In this document: positions 1 through 8,351 of the stretch, piece by piece | Numbering within the stretch: the stretch's first letter is position 1 | Layout of the letters: each line of letters begins with the position of its first letter | NCBI GenBank assembly: GCA_002841455.1 | Contig: PGZT01000015.1 | Location: 1-36,374 of the forward strand | Origin: Firmicutes bacterium HGW-Firmicutes-21 | GTDB lineage: Bacteria > Bacillota > Clostridia > Oscillospirales > CAG-382 | DNA: 36,374 nt | Direction: 5' to 3' | Notes under the pieces: model-generated | The model's input: the letters and a program-made list of their open reading frames with translations, nothing else | What the model was told of the DNA's origin: nothing | Database searches by the model: none | Made by a program: the position numbers and the translations under genes

Positions 1-216
1 CGCAGACTGTTTGAGCGGGTATACGAAATGCCGCCGGTAAAGTATATAAAAATGCTCAGGATGGAAAACGCAAAGCGACTTTTAGAGACGGGCTTTTATT
101 CGGTCAACGAGGTCGCCTTCCGTTCCGGATTCGCAAGCGCAAGCTATTTCAGCACCGAGTTTAAAAGGGATAGCGGAGTTACCCCCCGTGAATATTATTA
201 TATTTCAAGGCTGTGA
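1..216 (+). CDS. AraC-family transcriptional regulator, C-terminal fragment (5' end outside window)
   Basis: The reading frame is open from base 1 and stops at 214-216. The ATG at 28 in the ORF track is internal, not the start. The roughly 71 visible residues form the end of an AraC/XylS DNA-binding domain: a helix with KMLRMENAKRLLETG, then the second helix-turn-helix with VNEVAFRSGFASASYFSTEFKRDSGVTPREY. This is the usual signature 'A..GF.s.syF...FKr..G.tP..yr'. The family binds DNA as a transcription activator, with an N-terminal sensing domain that is not visible here, so the inducer and target cannot be named. The gene converges on the minus-strand gene that ends at 229. Confidence 0.9.
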   Translation, partial: RRLFERVYEMPPVKYIKMLRMENAKRLLETGFYSVNEVAFRSGFASASYFSTEFKRDSGVTPREYYYISRL

Positions 217-228
217 CGAGGGTAAACA

Positions 229-930
229 TCAATCACAGATAATAAACTCTATTTTATTGTTTTCCGACAAATTGTCTAAATAAAAGGTTCTCGATACATT
301 AACCGAAGGGTTATAGCGAACAGCCTTGTCCGCATAATACTCCGCAATAATCTCGCAAATTATTCCGTTTTCGCTTGCTGTGATAAAAACAGAAAGCTCG
401 ATTGTGGTTATGTAGTACCATTTTTTATTGGAGTATTTAATAGCGATGTGCAAATCATCCTTCATATCCGAGAAAATCTCGTTATCGGTAAATGCATACA
501 GCTCATCCTTATCGAAAGCAAAATCAAGGGTGTATAAGCCCTCCTCACCGCCGGTTGCGGAAAAAGAGCTTCCGATATACTTTGCTCTCAATCGGCTGTC
601 GGACACTACGGACGATTTTTTATTTTTTTTATTGTACGGAACTATATATAACGAATTATCATCCAACGCTGCGGATACCTCGTCTCGGTCATTAAAATAG
701 GCGGTGACAGACGAAGGGTTAAATTCCTTATTATTTACCTCGACAAAAATCTCACCCTTGATTCTGTCTCCGCTATACAGCCTGATACCAATAAAAGCAA
801 ATACACCGTATAAATATAGAATCAAGGCTAATAACAATGCTCCGATAGAGAAGATAATTATCAACCCGATTTTTTCGGATTTTGTTTTTGTTTTTGGAGC
901 GGTAATAATTATCGGTGATTTTTGATTCAT
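229..930 (-). CDS. Hypothetical single-pass membrane protein
   Basis: A 233-residue protein that I do not recognise. It has a short basic cytosolic N-terminus (PKTKTKSEK), one strong hydrophobic segment at about residues 21-50 (IGLIIIFSIGALLLALILYLYG) and a roughly 180-residue, probably extracytoplasmic, acidic domain without cysteine pairs or a known motif. This layout suggests a membrane-anchored surface or sensor protein; that is inference. It lies 58 bases downstream of the sulfur-handling flavoprotein on the same strand and may be co-transcribed. No convincing Shine-Dalgarno sequence precedes the ATG; the upstream bases are AT-rich. Confidence 0.6.
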   Translation of the reverse strand: MNQKSPIIITAPKTKTKSEKIGLIIIFSIGALLLALILYLYGVFAFIGIRLYSGDRIKGEIFVEVNNKEFNPSSVTAYFNDRDEVSAALDDNSLYIVPYNKKNKKSSVVSDSRLRAKYIGSSFSATGGEEGLYTLDFAFDKDELYAFTDNEIFSDMKDDLHIAIKYSNKKWYYITTIELSVFITASENGIICEIIAEYYADKAVRYNPSVNVSRTFYLDNLSENNKIEFIICD

Positions 931-988
931 ATTAAAATCATTATTAAATCATCATTAAAACGATTAATAATTCCTTTCCCGGTAAGTT

Positions 989-3460
989 TTAAATAAACAA
1001 TGTAGTTCCGGCGTTTTCATTGCTTGCGATATAGGTTGCTACACCGCCGTATTCCACCCCGTCAATAAGCTCTTCCTTTGTTATACCCATCAGGTCCATG
1101 CTCATCGTACAAGCGATAAAACGCACGCCTTCCCTCATGGCGGTATTTATCATGGTTTCGATATCATCGACATTCTTCTTTTTCATAATACTCTTTATCA
1201 TTTTTGCGCCGATACCGAGCATATTCATATTCGACAGCGGAAGCCTCCTTGCTCCTCTCGGCATCATAAGGCCAAACATCTTTTCGACAATATTCTTCCT
1301 TACCTTGACACGACCGTTCTTACGCAGCGCGTTAAGCCCCCAGAAGGTAAAGAAAATAGCTACCTTTTTTCCGCTCGCAACCGCACCCTGAGCGATAATC
1401 ATTGAGGCAAGCGCTTTGTCAAGCTCTCCGCTGAACACGACTATTGTAGCGTTTTCCTGAACCGCAGCACAGCTCTGAGCATTTGACTCACGGCTGCCTT
1501 TTTGCAACAGGGCGACATATTTTCCGTTTTCGCTCGTCAAGGACAGCAGGCTATGTCCGTTTGCCTTGCTCCAGCTCTCGACATCCTTTGAAAAACCGAA
1601 ATCGGTCGAGGTAACACGAACCTCATCGCCGGCGGAGGCGTTTTTTATTGCATTATGAGTCGCCATAAGCGGACCGGGGCACTGTAATCCGCTGACATCT
1701 ATGTCAATGATGTTCTTTGGAGCTACTGTTTGGTTATCGGTATCGACAATGGTTTCGACAGGCTTTGCAACACTGTCCGAAACGGCTTTGTAATGTGCCG
1801 TCTTGTAGGTTAAATATCCGCCCGACAGGTTGCAGAGGTCTGTGTAGCCCTTGCCGTGCAGCATCATCAGAGCTACATGCGCACGCAGTCCGACCTGACA
1901 GGTTACGCATATCGGTGTGCTTTTATCGGCGGGAAGCGCCTGCAAGCCGCTCCTCAAATCGTCCACGGCAAGGTTTACAGCGCCCTCGATATGCCCTGCC
2001 GAAAACTCTATCGGGGTGCGTACATCGAGCAGAAAACCGCCGCCTTTTACAAAGGAATCAACCTCGTTATAATGAATGATCTTATATACTTTACTCATTG
2101 CGTTTGAAGCTATATAGCCGAGTATATTAACAGGGTCCTTTGCCGACGAAAAGGGCGGAGCGTAGCAAAGCTCTATGTCGCACAGCTCGTTTACAGTTCC
2201 GCCCAACCTTATTGCCGTGGAAATGACATCGATGCGCTTCTCGGTGCCTTCCTTGCCGACAGCCTGCGCACCGAGGATTTTACCGTCCTCGGGAGAGAAC
2301 AAAAGCTTGAGCGAAATGTTGGTTGCGTTTGGGTAATAGGAGGCATGATTTGTGCGATGAGCGTGAATTGCCGTATATTTTATTCCCTTTGCTTTTAATG
2401 TAGCTTCGTTGTTTCCCGTGGATGCAACCGTAAGGTCAAACACCTTGGCAACGGCGGTTCCCAGCGAGCCGCCGTAGGACACATTAGGTAAGCCGCTGAT
2501 ATGGTCGGCGACAAGCCGTCCCTGCCGGTTTGCGGGCCATGCGAGAGGTATTGCGGTCTCGCCGCCGTTTATTCTGTCCGTAACCTCGACAGCGTCTCCG
2601 ATCGCATATATATCGGTTACTGCTTCACCCGTCTTTTCATCTATAGCCTGTAGGGTTTTTGTTGTTTTTATATGCCCTCTTGCACCGAGTGCAAGACCGG
2701 CGGTTTTTGCCAGGCTGTTCTCGGGAACAACACCGATAGAGAGGATAACCATATCGGCGGCAAGTGTCCTGCCGCTATCAAGACAAACCGTGCGCCCGTT
2801 GTCCTTAAACTCCGAAATACCGTCGCCCAGAATAAGATCCACTCCGTGTATATTTAGCTCCTGATGCAGAAATTGAGCCATCTCAAAGTCGAGCGGACGC
2901 ATTACCTGCGGCAGCTTCTCTACAATGGTTGTCTTTATACCCAAACCGCACAGATTTTCTGCCATCTCAATGCCGATAAAGCCGCCGCCGATAACCACGG
3001 CTGTTTTTGGTTTCATGTTATCGGTATAGTTCTTGATCGCATCGGTATCGGGGATATTGCGAAGGACAAATAGGTTGTCGGCATCCGTAATTCCCGGTAT
3101 ATCCGGTTTAATGGGTTTGGCACCGGGAGAGAGTATGAGTATATCATAACTCTCCTCATAAGCACTGTTCTGCTTTTTATCGAAGGCTGTTATTTTCTTT
3201 TCGGTGCGGTTTATTGAAATAACCTCGGTAAGGTTGCGTATATCAAGATTAAAGCGCGCAGACATACCCTCGACTGTCTGAACAAGCAGCTTGCTGCGTT
3301 CCTTAATAACACCGCCGATATAATATGGAAGTCCGCAGTTGGCGAAGGAGATATGCTCCTCCCGTTCAAACATAATAATTTGTGCATCCTCGTTAAGCCT
3401 GCGAAGCCTTGCCGCAGCAGTCGCTCCGCCCGCCACACCGCCTATAATAATAACCTTCAC
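989..3460 (-). CDS. Four-domain flavoprotein: CoA-disulfide reductase/NADH oxidase-like, rhodanese, TusA and DsrE-like domains
   Basis: An 823-residue fusion. I start it at the GTG at 3460 because GGAGG lies five bases upstream and the FAD-binding sequence VKVIIIGGVAGGATAAARLRR follows at once; the longer ORF-track start runs into the PHP gene. Domains in order: FAD/NAD(P)-dependent pyridine nucleotide-disulfide reductase (about 1-450) with the CoADR/Nox-type cysteine in SFANCGLPYYIGG (C42) and a second nucleotide fold GGGFIGIEMAE; rhodanese with CVTCQVGLRA (cysteine 521); TusA-like with LQCPGP (cysteine 594); and a C-terminal DsrE/DsrF-like domain. In related fusions the reductase reduces CoA disulfides or persulfides while the other domains bind and relay sulfane sulfur. 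Cytosolic sulfur or persulfide homeostasis is therefore likely, but the true substrate is unknown. Confidence 0.88.
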   Translation of the reverse strand: MKVIIIGGVAGGATAAARLRRLNEDAQIIMFEREEHISFANCGLPYYIGGVIKERSKLLVQTVEGMSARFNLDIRNLTEVISINRTEKKITAFDKKQNSAYEESYDILILSPGAKPIKPDIPGITDADNLFVLRNIPDTDAIKNYTDNMKPKTAVVIGGGFIGIEMAENLCGLGIKTTIVEKLPQVMRPLDFEMAQFLHQELNIHGVDLILGDGISEFKDNGRTVCLDSGRTLAADMVILSIGVVPENSLAKTAGLALGARGHIKTTKTLQAIDEKTGEAVTDIYAIGDAVEVTDRINGGETAIPLAWPANRQGRLVADHISGLPNVSYGGSLGTAVAKVFDLTVASTGNNEATLKAKGIKYTAIHAHRTNHASYYPNATNISLKLLFSPEDGKILGAQAVGKEGTEKRIDVISTAIRLGGTVNELCDIELCYAPPFSSAKDPVNILGYIASNAMSKVYKIIHYNEVDSFVKGGGFLLDVRTPIEFSAGHIEGAVNLAVDDLRSGLQALPADKSTPICVTCQVGLRAHVALMMLHGKGYTDLCNLSGGYLTYKTAHYKAVSDSVAKPVETIVDTDNQTVAPKNIIDIDVSGLQCPGPLMATHNAIKNASAGDEVRVTSTDFGFSKDVESWSKANGHSLLSLTSENGKYVALLQKGSRESNAQSCAAVQENATIVVFSGELDKALASMIIAQGAVASGKKVAIFFTFWGLNALRKNGRVKVRKNIVEKMFGLMMPRGARRLPLSNMNMLGIGAKMIKSIMKKKNVDDIETMINTAMREGVRFIACTMSMDLMGITKEELIDGVEYGGVATYIASNENAGTTLFI

Positions 3461-3479
3461 AGCGACCTCCAAATAAAAT

Positions 3480-4172
3480 TTATAGTGTTTCTCGGTGAAC
3501 CTGCGCTCTGCCGTCTCTGACCGCCGATATAAAATCAGATATATCATTAAGCGGTGTATCGAAAACCATTCCGCCTAAATCCTTTTGTTCGGGACCGAGA
3601 TGATTATCGGTTCCGCTTGTTTTCAGCAGTGAATAATTATTGGCGTACTCCAACGCTCTGTCATTCTCGAAATCGGTTCTGTTAGCGTTGTAAACCTCGA
3701 CGGCATCAACCTTTTTTGGCAGAAGACGAATCATTTCTGTCCAACCTAAATCCCTGAAGGGATGTGCGTGTGTTAAAAAGCCGCCCTCGCTCCTTATAAA
3801 ATCACTGTATTCGTTTATGCTCATCGATGAAATCTCCGAATGAGACAGCAGCCAGTCGGCATCAAGCCCATATGTCAAAAAATCTGTTCCTATATGGGGC
3901 ACTCTTGTATATTCCCATGCAAAAAAGACCTGTAAACCGATCTTTTTTCCCAGCTCAAATGCTTTGTTATATCCCTTGCATAACTTGTATACCGCTGCTT
4001 CCCATGCAGAGGAATCCGCCGGGGTATTGTCCCGGCAAGCGAAATGGTCGGTTATAATAATACCGCTGTATCCGATTTCCTTATAAAAGGTTACTACCGC
4101 CTCGGCGGGGGAATGTGCGCAGGGGCTGACCTCGCTCGTATGTACATGTGTGTCATAAATAAATCTACTCAT
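3480..4172 (-). CDS. PHP-domain phosphoesterase-like metal-dependent hydrolase
   Basis: A 230-residue protein of the PHP superfamily. The first metal-binding motif is clear in YDTHVHTSEVSPCAHSP, followed by IIITDHFACRDN, a later H in THAHPFRDLG and a DNH near the C-terminus (SGTDNHLG). Together these supply the His/Asp ligands of a multi-metal phosphoesterase centre. Stand-alone PHP proteins of this size include histidinol phosphatase and nucleotide 3',5'-phosphatases; which applies here cannot be told. The stop lies about 20 bases before the GTG of the flavoprotein, so the two are probably one transcription unit. A promoter with an overlapping palindrome lies just upstream. Confidence 0.8.
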   Translation of the reverse strand: MSRFIYDTHVHTSEVSPCAHSPAEAVVTFYKEIGYSGIIITDHFACRDNTPADSSAWEAAVYKLCKGYNKAFELGKKIGLQVFFAWEYTRVPHIGTDFLTYGLDADWLLSHSEISSMSINEYSDFIRSEGGFLTHAHPFRDLGWTEMIRLLPKKVDAVEVYNANRTDFENDRALEYANNYSLLKTSGTDNHLGPEQKDLGGMVFDTPLNDISDFISAVRDGRAQVHRETL

Positions 4173-4205
4173 TTACAGGGGGTTCCTTTGCATTTATATG
4201 GTGTA

Positions 4206-4265
4206 AAAACTCATCTATGAGTTTTCCACATTGTACCATTATATAACAAAAAACGCAATAGTTAA
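4206..4265 (-). promoter_or_regulatory. Promoter with overlapping palindromic operator for the PHP/flavoprotein unit
   Basis: Reading the minus strand, TTGCGT (4253-4258), 17 bases and TACAAT (4230-4235) make a good sigma-A promoter. TTAACT with TATAAT at 16 bases is an overlapping alternative. Four bases past the -10 begins a perfect inverted repeat, AAAACTCAT-CT-ATGAGTTTT (4206-4225), covering the expected transcription start. A two-base loop is too tight for a good RNA hairpin, so a protein operator is the simplest reading. The binding protein is unknown. Confidence 0.55.
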
Positions 4266-4274
4266 CGATAAAAT

Positions 4275-6788
4275 TCATTCAACGCTTTTCATTGAGGTTA
4301 CAACATCAATCCTTGCGATAAATTTAAGCATAATTAGATTGACAACAACGGCAAAAGCAATGGTTAATACTGCGGAATATAAATAGCTTGCAAAGAATAT
4401 TTCACGACTGAACATTACCAAATCCACTTCCATTGTCGTAATTATATACCTCTGCAGGAGCACACCGAGCCCAAGCCCGAAAACGGTACCGATTATTGTA
4501 AGCACTGCATTCTCACGATACATATATGCAGCCAGCTCCCGATCAAAGAAGCCAAGCACCTTTATTGTAGCAAGCTCGCGTTTTCTTTCCTCAAAATTTA
4601 TGGTGTTCAGGCTGAACAAAACCACGCACACAAGTGTTGCGGACGATGCGATAAGCACAAGAACCACGTAATTAAGCGCATCTGTCATTTTAGAGAAATT
4701 CTCCTCAAGATATTCCGACATAGTAATAGAATTAACCTCGGGATGAGATAAAAGGCTCTCCGCAAGAGCATTTTTATCCGTATCGCTTATAGTGCTAATC
4801 AGAGCCGAATTAGGCAAAAATCGCTTTCCAAACTTTTCCTCAAACACCTCGTGTGTGAGATAAATGTAATGCACTAAATAATTCTCGGTTATGCCGCTTA
4901 CCGTCAGTAATATTACCGCTCCGTCCGAGCTCACGACAGAGAACTCGTCTCCGACAGAAAGGTCATATAACAGAGCAAGCTTCTCCGTAACTATAACTCC
5001 GTTATCGTCGAGGGTGAGAGAGCTTTTGCTCGTTCTGTTACGGAGATTTATATAAGCGTCGAATTCGTCCGCACTCTTTGGGACTATTATATTTACGGAT
5101 GTCTTTTGATTATCGTTAAATATGTCGCAGGTATCGCTTAGGATAAGTGTATGATTCTTAATCAGGTTATTTTCGGTAAAAATACTCTCCGCAGAACCGT
5201 TTCCATTCGTAAAATAGACCTGCATATCATACAGATGAAGCTCGCTGTACTGCTTGTGTACGATTACTGTGATGGAGTCCTGCAAGGCAAAACCCGTGAA
5301 CATCAGCGCAGTACAGCCCGCTACTCCGATAAGAGTCATTATCAAGCGTTTTTTATAACGGAAAAGATTACGAAACGCAACCTTTTGTGAGAAATTAAAA
5401 CGCTTCCACAAAGGAGTAATGCGTTCGATTAATGTGCGTTTTCCGATTTTTGGCGTTATCGGACGCATAAGCTCGGCAGCAGAGGCTCTCATGGACTTGT
5501 AACAGACAAGGTAAGCGGGGAGTGCGGAGCAGAGCACCGCCGCAGCAACCGAAACCGCGCTGTAAAAATTACTGTATATTATTTGAATCGGCGGAAGTGT
5601 GTACATTATCGAATAAGCATTATAAACCACCCGAGGGAAAAGATTGTATCCGACAATCAGCCCAAAGATACTGCCTATCAAGGATGCCGCAACCGCATAA
5701 AGAAGATACCGCATTGCAATGGTTCTGTTGGCATAACCGAGGGCTTTTAGGGTTCCGATAAGGGAGCGGTCGCTCTCCACCAATCTTGTCATCGAGGTCA
5801 TAGTAACCAATATAGCAATCAGGAAGAACATAAGAGGGATAACAAGACTGAGTGCATCCATTCGTTCGGTGTCCTGCCGATAGCCCACAAACCCGAAATT
5901 AGTGTTTATGTCAAGAATATGCCACTCGGCGGGGGTTAATAAGCGTTGCTGTGCTAATGCAGCCTGCTTTTCCGCTTCGTTTTGTGAGAGGTCAATTATC
6001 CCCTGCAGACGGCTAAAGTGCTTATTATATTCGGTCAGACTGCGTTCGTTACCGATAATACGGAGATTATCGCCGACGGGCTTTAAAATATTCTTATAAC
6101 CGTCATCAAAACGGATTGTATTATTGCTGTTTTCGACAATTATATTTATTGAGGTGAAAACGGGAATTTTAAAATCGTCGCAAGGGACTAAAATATACGC
6201 ATCGGTTCTGCCGCTCCCGACATTGTTTGCGCCTCGTTCGTGTGAGATGTACAGCGGATAATCCGCAACCCCGACAATAATATAAGTATCTGTTACAAGG
6301 CTGTCCTCTATCGGTGTGTCCGTACCTGACGAGACGGAAACAGTATCTCCCACAACGCAATCCCTCATCTCAATGAACTTTGGGTCGACCAAGCACTCGC
6401 CGCTCTTTTGAGGGAGTCTGCCCTCGGTCAGTCGGGGGAGGTTGATTCGTGCATTTTCGTCAAAAGAATGCAGCCTAACCGTAAGGCTGCTGTCCTTGCT
6501 CTTGGCAAGCGCATCGAGTGTATAGGCGGCGGTTGCTTCCTTTACTCCCGGAGCGTCTCTGACCGCTTCCAGGTCGTCGTCATTAAAACCATATGGAGAA
6601 ACGAGCTGTATATCCATAAAATTATATTTATTGAAGTAGTCGTTGGCGGTAATCCGCATATCCTCGCCGGTGGTACGCAGTCCGGCAAAGAAAGCAACCC
6701 CCAAAGCGGATATTACAAGTATTGCGGCAAAACGGTGTATGGTTGTCTTAACCTGACGCAGACAATCCTTGATAAAAGCTCTGCTCAT
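4275..6788 (-). CDS. ABC transporter permease with two FtsX/MacB-type domains
   Basis: An 837-residue membrane protein. It has an N-terminal transmembrane helix (about 18-36), a large extracytoplasmic region, a block of three helices (about 315-440, starting VIPLMFFLIAILVTMTSM), a repeat unit beginning SQKVAFRNLFRYKKRLIMTLIGVAG, a second outside domain, and a final block of three helices. This double FtsX layout is typical of Firmicutes exporters of the MacB/LolCDE type, which use ATP hydrolysis to move periplasmic-side domains rather than pass substrates through the membrane. The ATPase gene lies 44 bases upstream. Likely cargo is a peptide, antibiotic or lipid, but nothing in the sequence fixes it. 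Confidence 0.88.
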   Translation of the reverse strand: MSRAFIKDCLRQVKTTIHRFAAILVISALGVAFFAGLRTTGEDMRITANDYFNKYNFMDIQLVSPYGFNDDDLEAVRDAPGVKEATAAYTLDALAKSKDSSLTVRLHSFDENARINLPRLTEGRLPQKSGECLVDPKFIEMRDCVVGDTVSVSSGTDTPIEDSLVTDTYIIVGVADYPLYISHERGANNVGSGRTDAYILVPCDDFKIPVFTSINIIVENSNNTIRFDDGYKNILKPVGDNLRIIGNERSLTEYNKHFSRLQGIIDLSQNEAEKQAALAQQRLLTPAEWHILDINTNFGFVGYRQDTERMDALSLVIPLMFFLIAILVTMTSMTRLVESDRSLIGTLKALGYANRTIAMRYLLYAVAASLIGSIFGLIVGYNLFPRVVYNAYSIMYTLPPIQIIYSNFYSAVSVAAAVLCSALPAYLVCYKSMRASAAELMRPITPKIGKRTLIERITPLWKRFNFSQKVAFRNLFRYKKRLIMTLIGVAGCTALMFTGFALQDSITVIVHKQYSELHLYDMQVYFTNGNGSAESIFTENNLIKNHTLILSDTCDIFNDNQKTSVNIIVPKSADEFDAYINLRNRTSKSSLTLDDNGVIVTEKLALLYDLSVGDEFSVVSSDGAVILLTVSGITENYLVHYIYLTHEVFEEKFGKRFLPNSALISTISDTDKNALAESLLSHPEVNSITMSEYLEENFSKMTDALNYVVLVLIASSATLVCVVLFSLNTINFEERKRELATIKVLGFFDRELAAYMYRENAVLTIIGTVFGLGLGVLLQRYIITTMEVDLVMFSREIFFASYLYSAVLTIAFAVVVNLIMLKFIARIDVVTSMKSVE

Positions 6789-6832
6789 TTATTTCATATG
6801 TCCTTTCATAATCCGATAGCTTGCTTTCTGAT

Positions 6833-7534
6833 TTACCATTCTATTTCATCAACAGACAAAGGAGACGGGTTTTGCAACACCCTGTCCGCTTTTCCGTTAC
6901 GGATGTGAATTACCTTATCCGCCATGGGTGCGATAGCCTGATTATGCGTGATGACAACAACCGTCATATTACGGTCACGGCAGGTGCGTTGTAAAAGGGA
7001 CAGAATAACCTTCCCTGTCGCATAATCGAGCGCTCCTGTGGGCTCGTCGCATAATAACAGCTTCGGGTTCTTGGCTAACGCTCTCGCAATTGCAACCCGT
7101 TGCTGTTCTCCTCCTGACAAGCCGGCAGGGAAGTTGTTCATCCGTTCATGCAGTCCTACCTCCGTCAGCGTTTTTTCGGCATCAAGCGGTTCGGAGCATA
7201 TTTGGGAGGCAAGCTCTACATTCTCAAGTGCGGTAAGGTTAGGAATCAGGTTGTAGAACTGGAAAACAAAGCCGATGTCACTCCGACGGTATTCCGTCAG
7301 CTGTTTTGCGTTGAACGAGCTTATCTCTGCGGAATCGACCACAATTCTTCCGCCGTCGCAGCAATCCATACCGCCGAGCATATTTAACACGGTGGTTTTA
7401 CCTGCGCCGCTCGGTCCCGCCACTACCGCAAATTCACCCTTCTCGATTACAAAGCTTACCCCGTCGGCGGCATTTACGGTAACCGTTCCTGTTTTATATC
7501 GTTTTATAACATTGTCAAAAAGTATGAAGCTCAT
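6833..7534 (-). CDS. ABC transporter ATP-binding protein (LolD/MacB-like)
   Basis: A 233-residue ATPase with all the expected motifs: Walker [10 protein letters not shown] near residue 40, Q-loop FQFYNL, signature [15 protein letters not shown], Walker [13 protein letters not shown] and a switch His in VITHN. The ATG is preceded by TAGGAGAGCTGC, a good ribosome site. It powers the permease encoded just downstream. It is transcribed away from the TetR-family gene, which is the likely regulator of the pair. Confidence 0.93.
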   Translation of the reverse strand: MSFILFDNVIKRYKTGTVTVNAADGVSFVIEKGEFAVVAGPSGAGKTTVLNMLGGMDCCDGGRIVVDSAEISSFNAKQLTEYRRSDIGFVFQFYNLIPNLTALENVELASQICSEPLDAEKTLTEVGLHERMNNFPAGLSGGEQQRVAIARALAKNPKLLLCDEPTGALDYATGKVILSLLQRTCRDRNMTVVVITHNQAIAPMADKVIHIRNGKADRVLQNPSPLSVDEIEW

Positions 7535-7568
7535 GCAGCTCTCCTAATAATTAAAATTAGACATAATG

Positions 7569-7618
7569 TTGATTTATGACCACGAGTATATTATAATATA
7601 ACAAAGGTATATATACAA
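7569..7618. promoter_or_regulatory. Divergent sigma-A promoters sharing one -10 region
   Basis: Plus strand: TTGATT (7569-7574), 17 bases, TATAAT (7592-7597), driving the TetR gene. Minus strand: TTGTAT (7613-7618), 17 bases, TATAAT (7590-7595), driving the ABC operon. The -10 hexamers lie on the self-complementary ATTATAAT, so the two polymerases cannot occupy the site together. Confidence 0.6.
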
Positions 7619-7638
7619 TAATCAATGTGATAGCTCAA

Positions 7639-7654
7639 GTGTATTTATAGACAC
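7639..7654. promoter_or_regulatory. Possible TetR-family operator
   Basis: GTGT-(8)-ACAC is an imperfect palindrome in the 5' leader of the TetR gene, inside a larger ATGTG...CACAT arrangement (7625-7656). TetR proteins usually bind palindromes of this size near their own promoter. Support is only positional. A related pair of motifs, ATTTATGACC (7572-7581) and GACCATAAAT further right, is an alternative. Confidence 0.25.
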
Positions 7655-7707
7655 ATTAGGCATTAATGACCATAAATAATTTTTAACGGAAAAGGAGCAT
7701 ATAATCG

Positions 7708-8265
7708 GTGAAGAACAGTATTGACAGACGAGTCAGAAAAACCAAAAATGTGTTAAGACACAATTTAACCCTTCTGCTATCTCAGAATGATTTGAAGAAT
7801 ATAACGGTTAAGGAGCTGTGCGAGATATGCGACATAAACAGAGGCACCTTTTATCTGCATTATAAAGATATTTATGATCTTTTTGAGCAGATAGAGGATG
7901 AAATTCTGTACGAGTTTATCGGCATTATAAACAAGTATAAGTATCAAAAGGAAATGAGCTGGAAATCGGTATTACTGGATTTGTTAAAGTATATATCCGC
8001 AAACGCAGATATATTTAAGGCATTATTACGGACAAGCGAATCTGTTCTTTTAACCCGAATCATAGATATAAGCAAGCCTAAGAGCAAGAAAGAATGGATA
8101 CTGCTGTTGGGTGACGAAAAAGAACAGTATTACGACTATTATTACGCATTTATAACCGAAGGATGCATAGCTGTAGTTAAAGCATGGGTTCTTGACGGAA
8201 TGAAGGAGACACCCGAGGATATGGCATCGCTAATAGGACGGATGATGACAAATTCAATAAATTAA
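7708..8265 (+). CDS. TetR/AcrR-family transcriptional regulator
   Basis: A 185-residue regulator starting at GTG with AAAGGAG ten bases upstream. The N-terminal helix-turn-helix is clear: LKNITVKELCEICDINRGTFYLHYKDIYDLFEQIE. The C-terminal helical domain with YYYAFITEGCIAVVKAWVLDGM resembles the TetR_C_8 type common in Firmicutes. It diverges from the ABC exporter genes across 173 bases containing overlapping promoters, so repression of the exporter and of itself is the likely role. The ligand is unknown. Confidence 0.9.
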   Translation: MKNSIDRRVRKTKNVLRHNLTLLLSQNDLKNITVKELCEICDINRGTFYLHYKDIYDLFEQIEDEILYEFIGIINKYKYQKEMSWKSVLLDLLKYISANADIFKALLRTSESVLLTRIIDISKPKSKKEWILLLGDEKEQYYDYYYAFITEGCIAVVKAWVLDGMKETPEDMASLIGRMMTNSIN

Positions 8266-8293
8266 AATGTATTATGGCAAAAGGCAATGAAAT

Positions 8294-8335
8294 AAAACAG
8301 GGGGCTGCCGGACTCGGTAGCTCCCTGTTTTTGTT
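8294..8335. terminator. Bidirectional intrinsic terminator between TetR gene and sleC
   Basis: A 16-bp stem, AAACAGGGGGCTGCCG / CGGTAGCTCCCTGTTT, with two G-U pairs and a four-base loop (GACT), flanked by A's on the left and T's on the right. It sits between two convergent genes and can serve both. Confidence 0.88.
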
Positions 8336-8351
8336 GCTCTATATTGTATTA

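Noticed and set aside
1717-2107. Plus-strand ORFs of 83-120 codons
   Set aside because: Antisense shadows of the rhodanese part of the flavoprotein.
3461-3547. ORF-track start of the flavoprotein
   Set aside because: It would overlap the PHP gene by 68 bases, and the GGAGG before the GTG at 3460 marks the better start.
7559-7707. tRNA or small RNA gene in the TetR/ABC intergenic region
   Set aside because: No cloverleaf or terminator was found; the bases are accounted for by promoters, leader and a possible operator.
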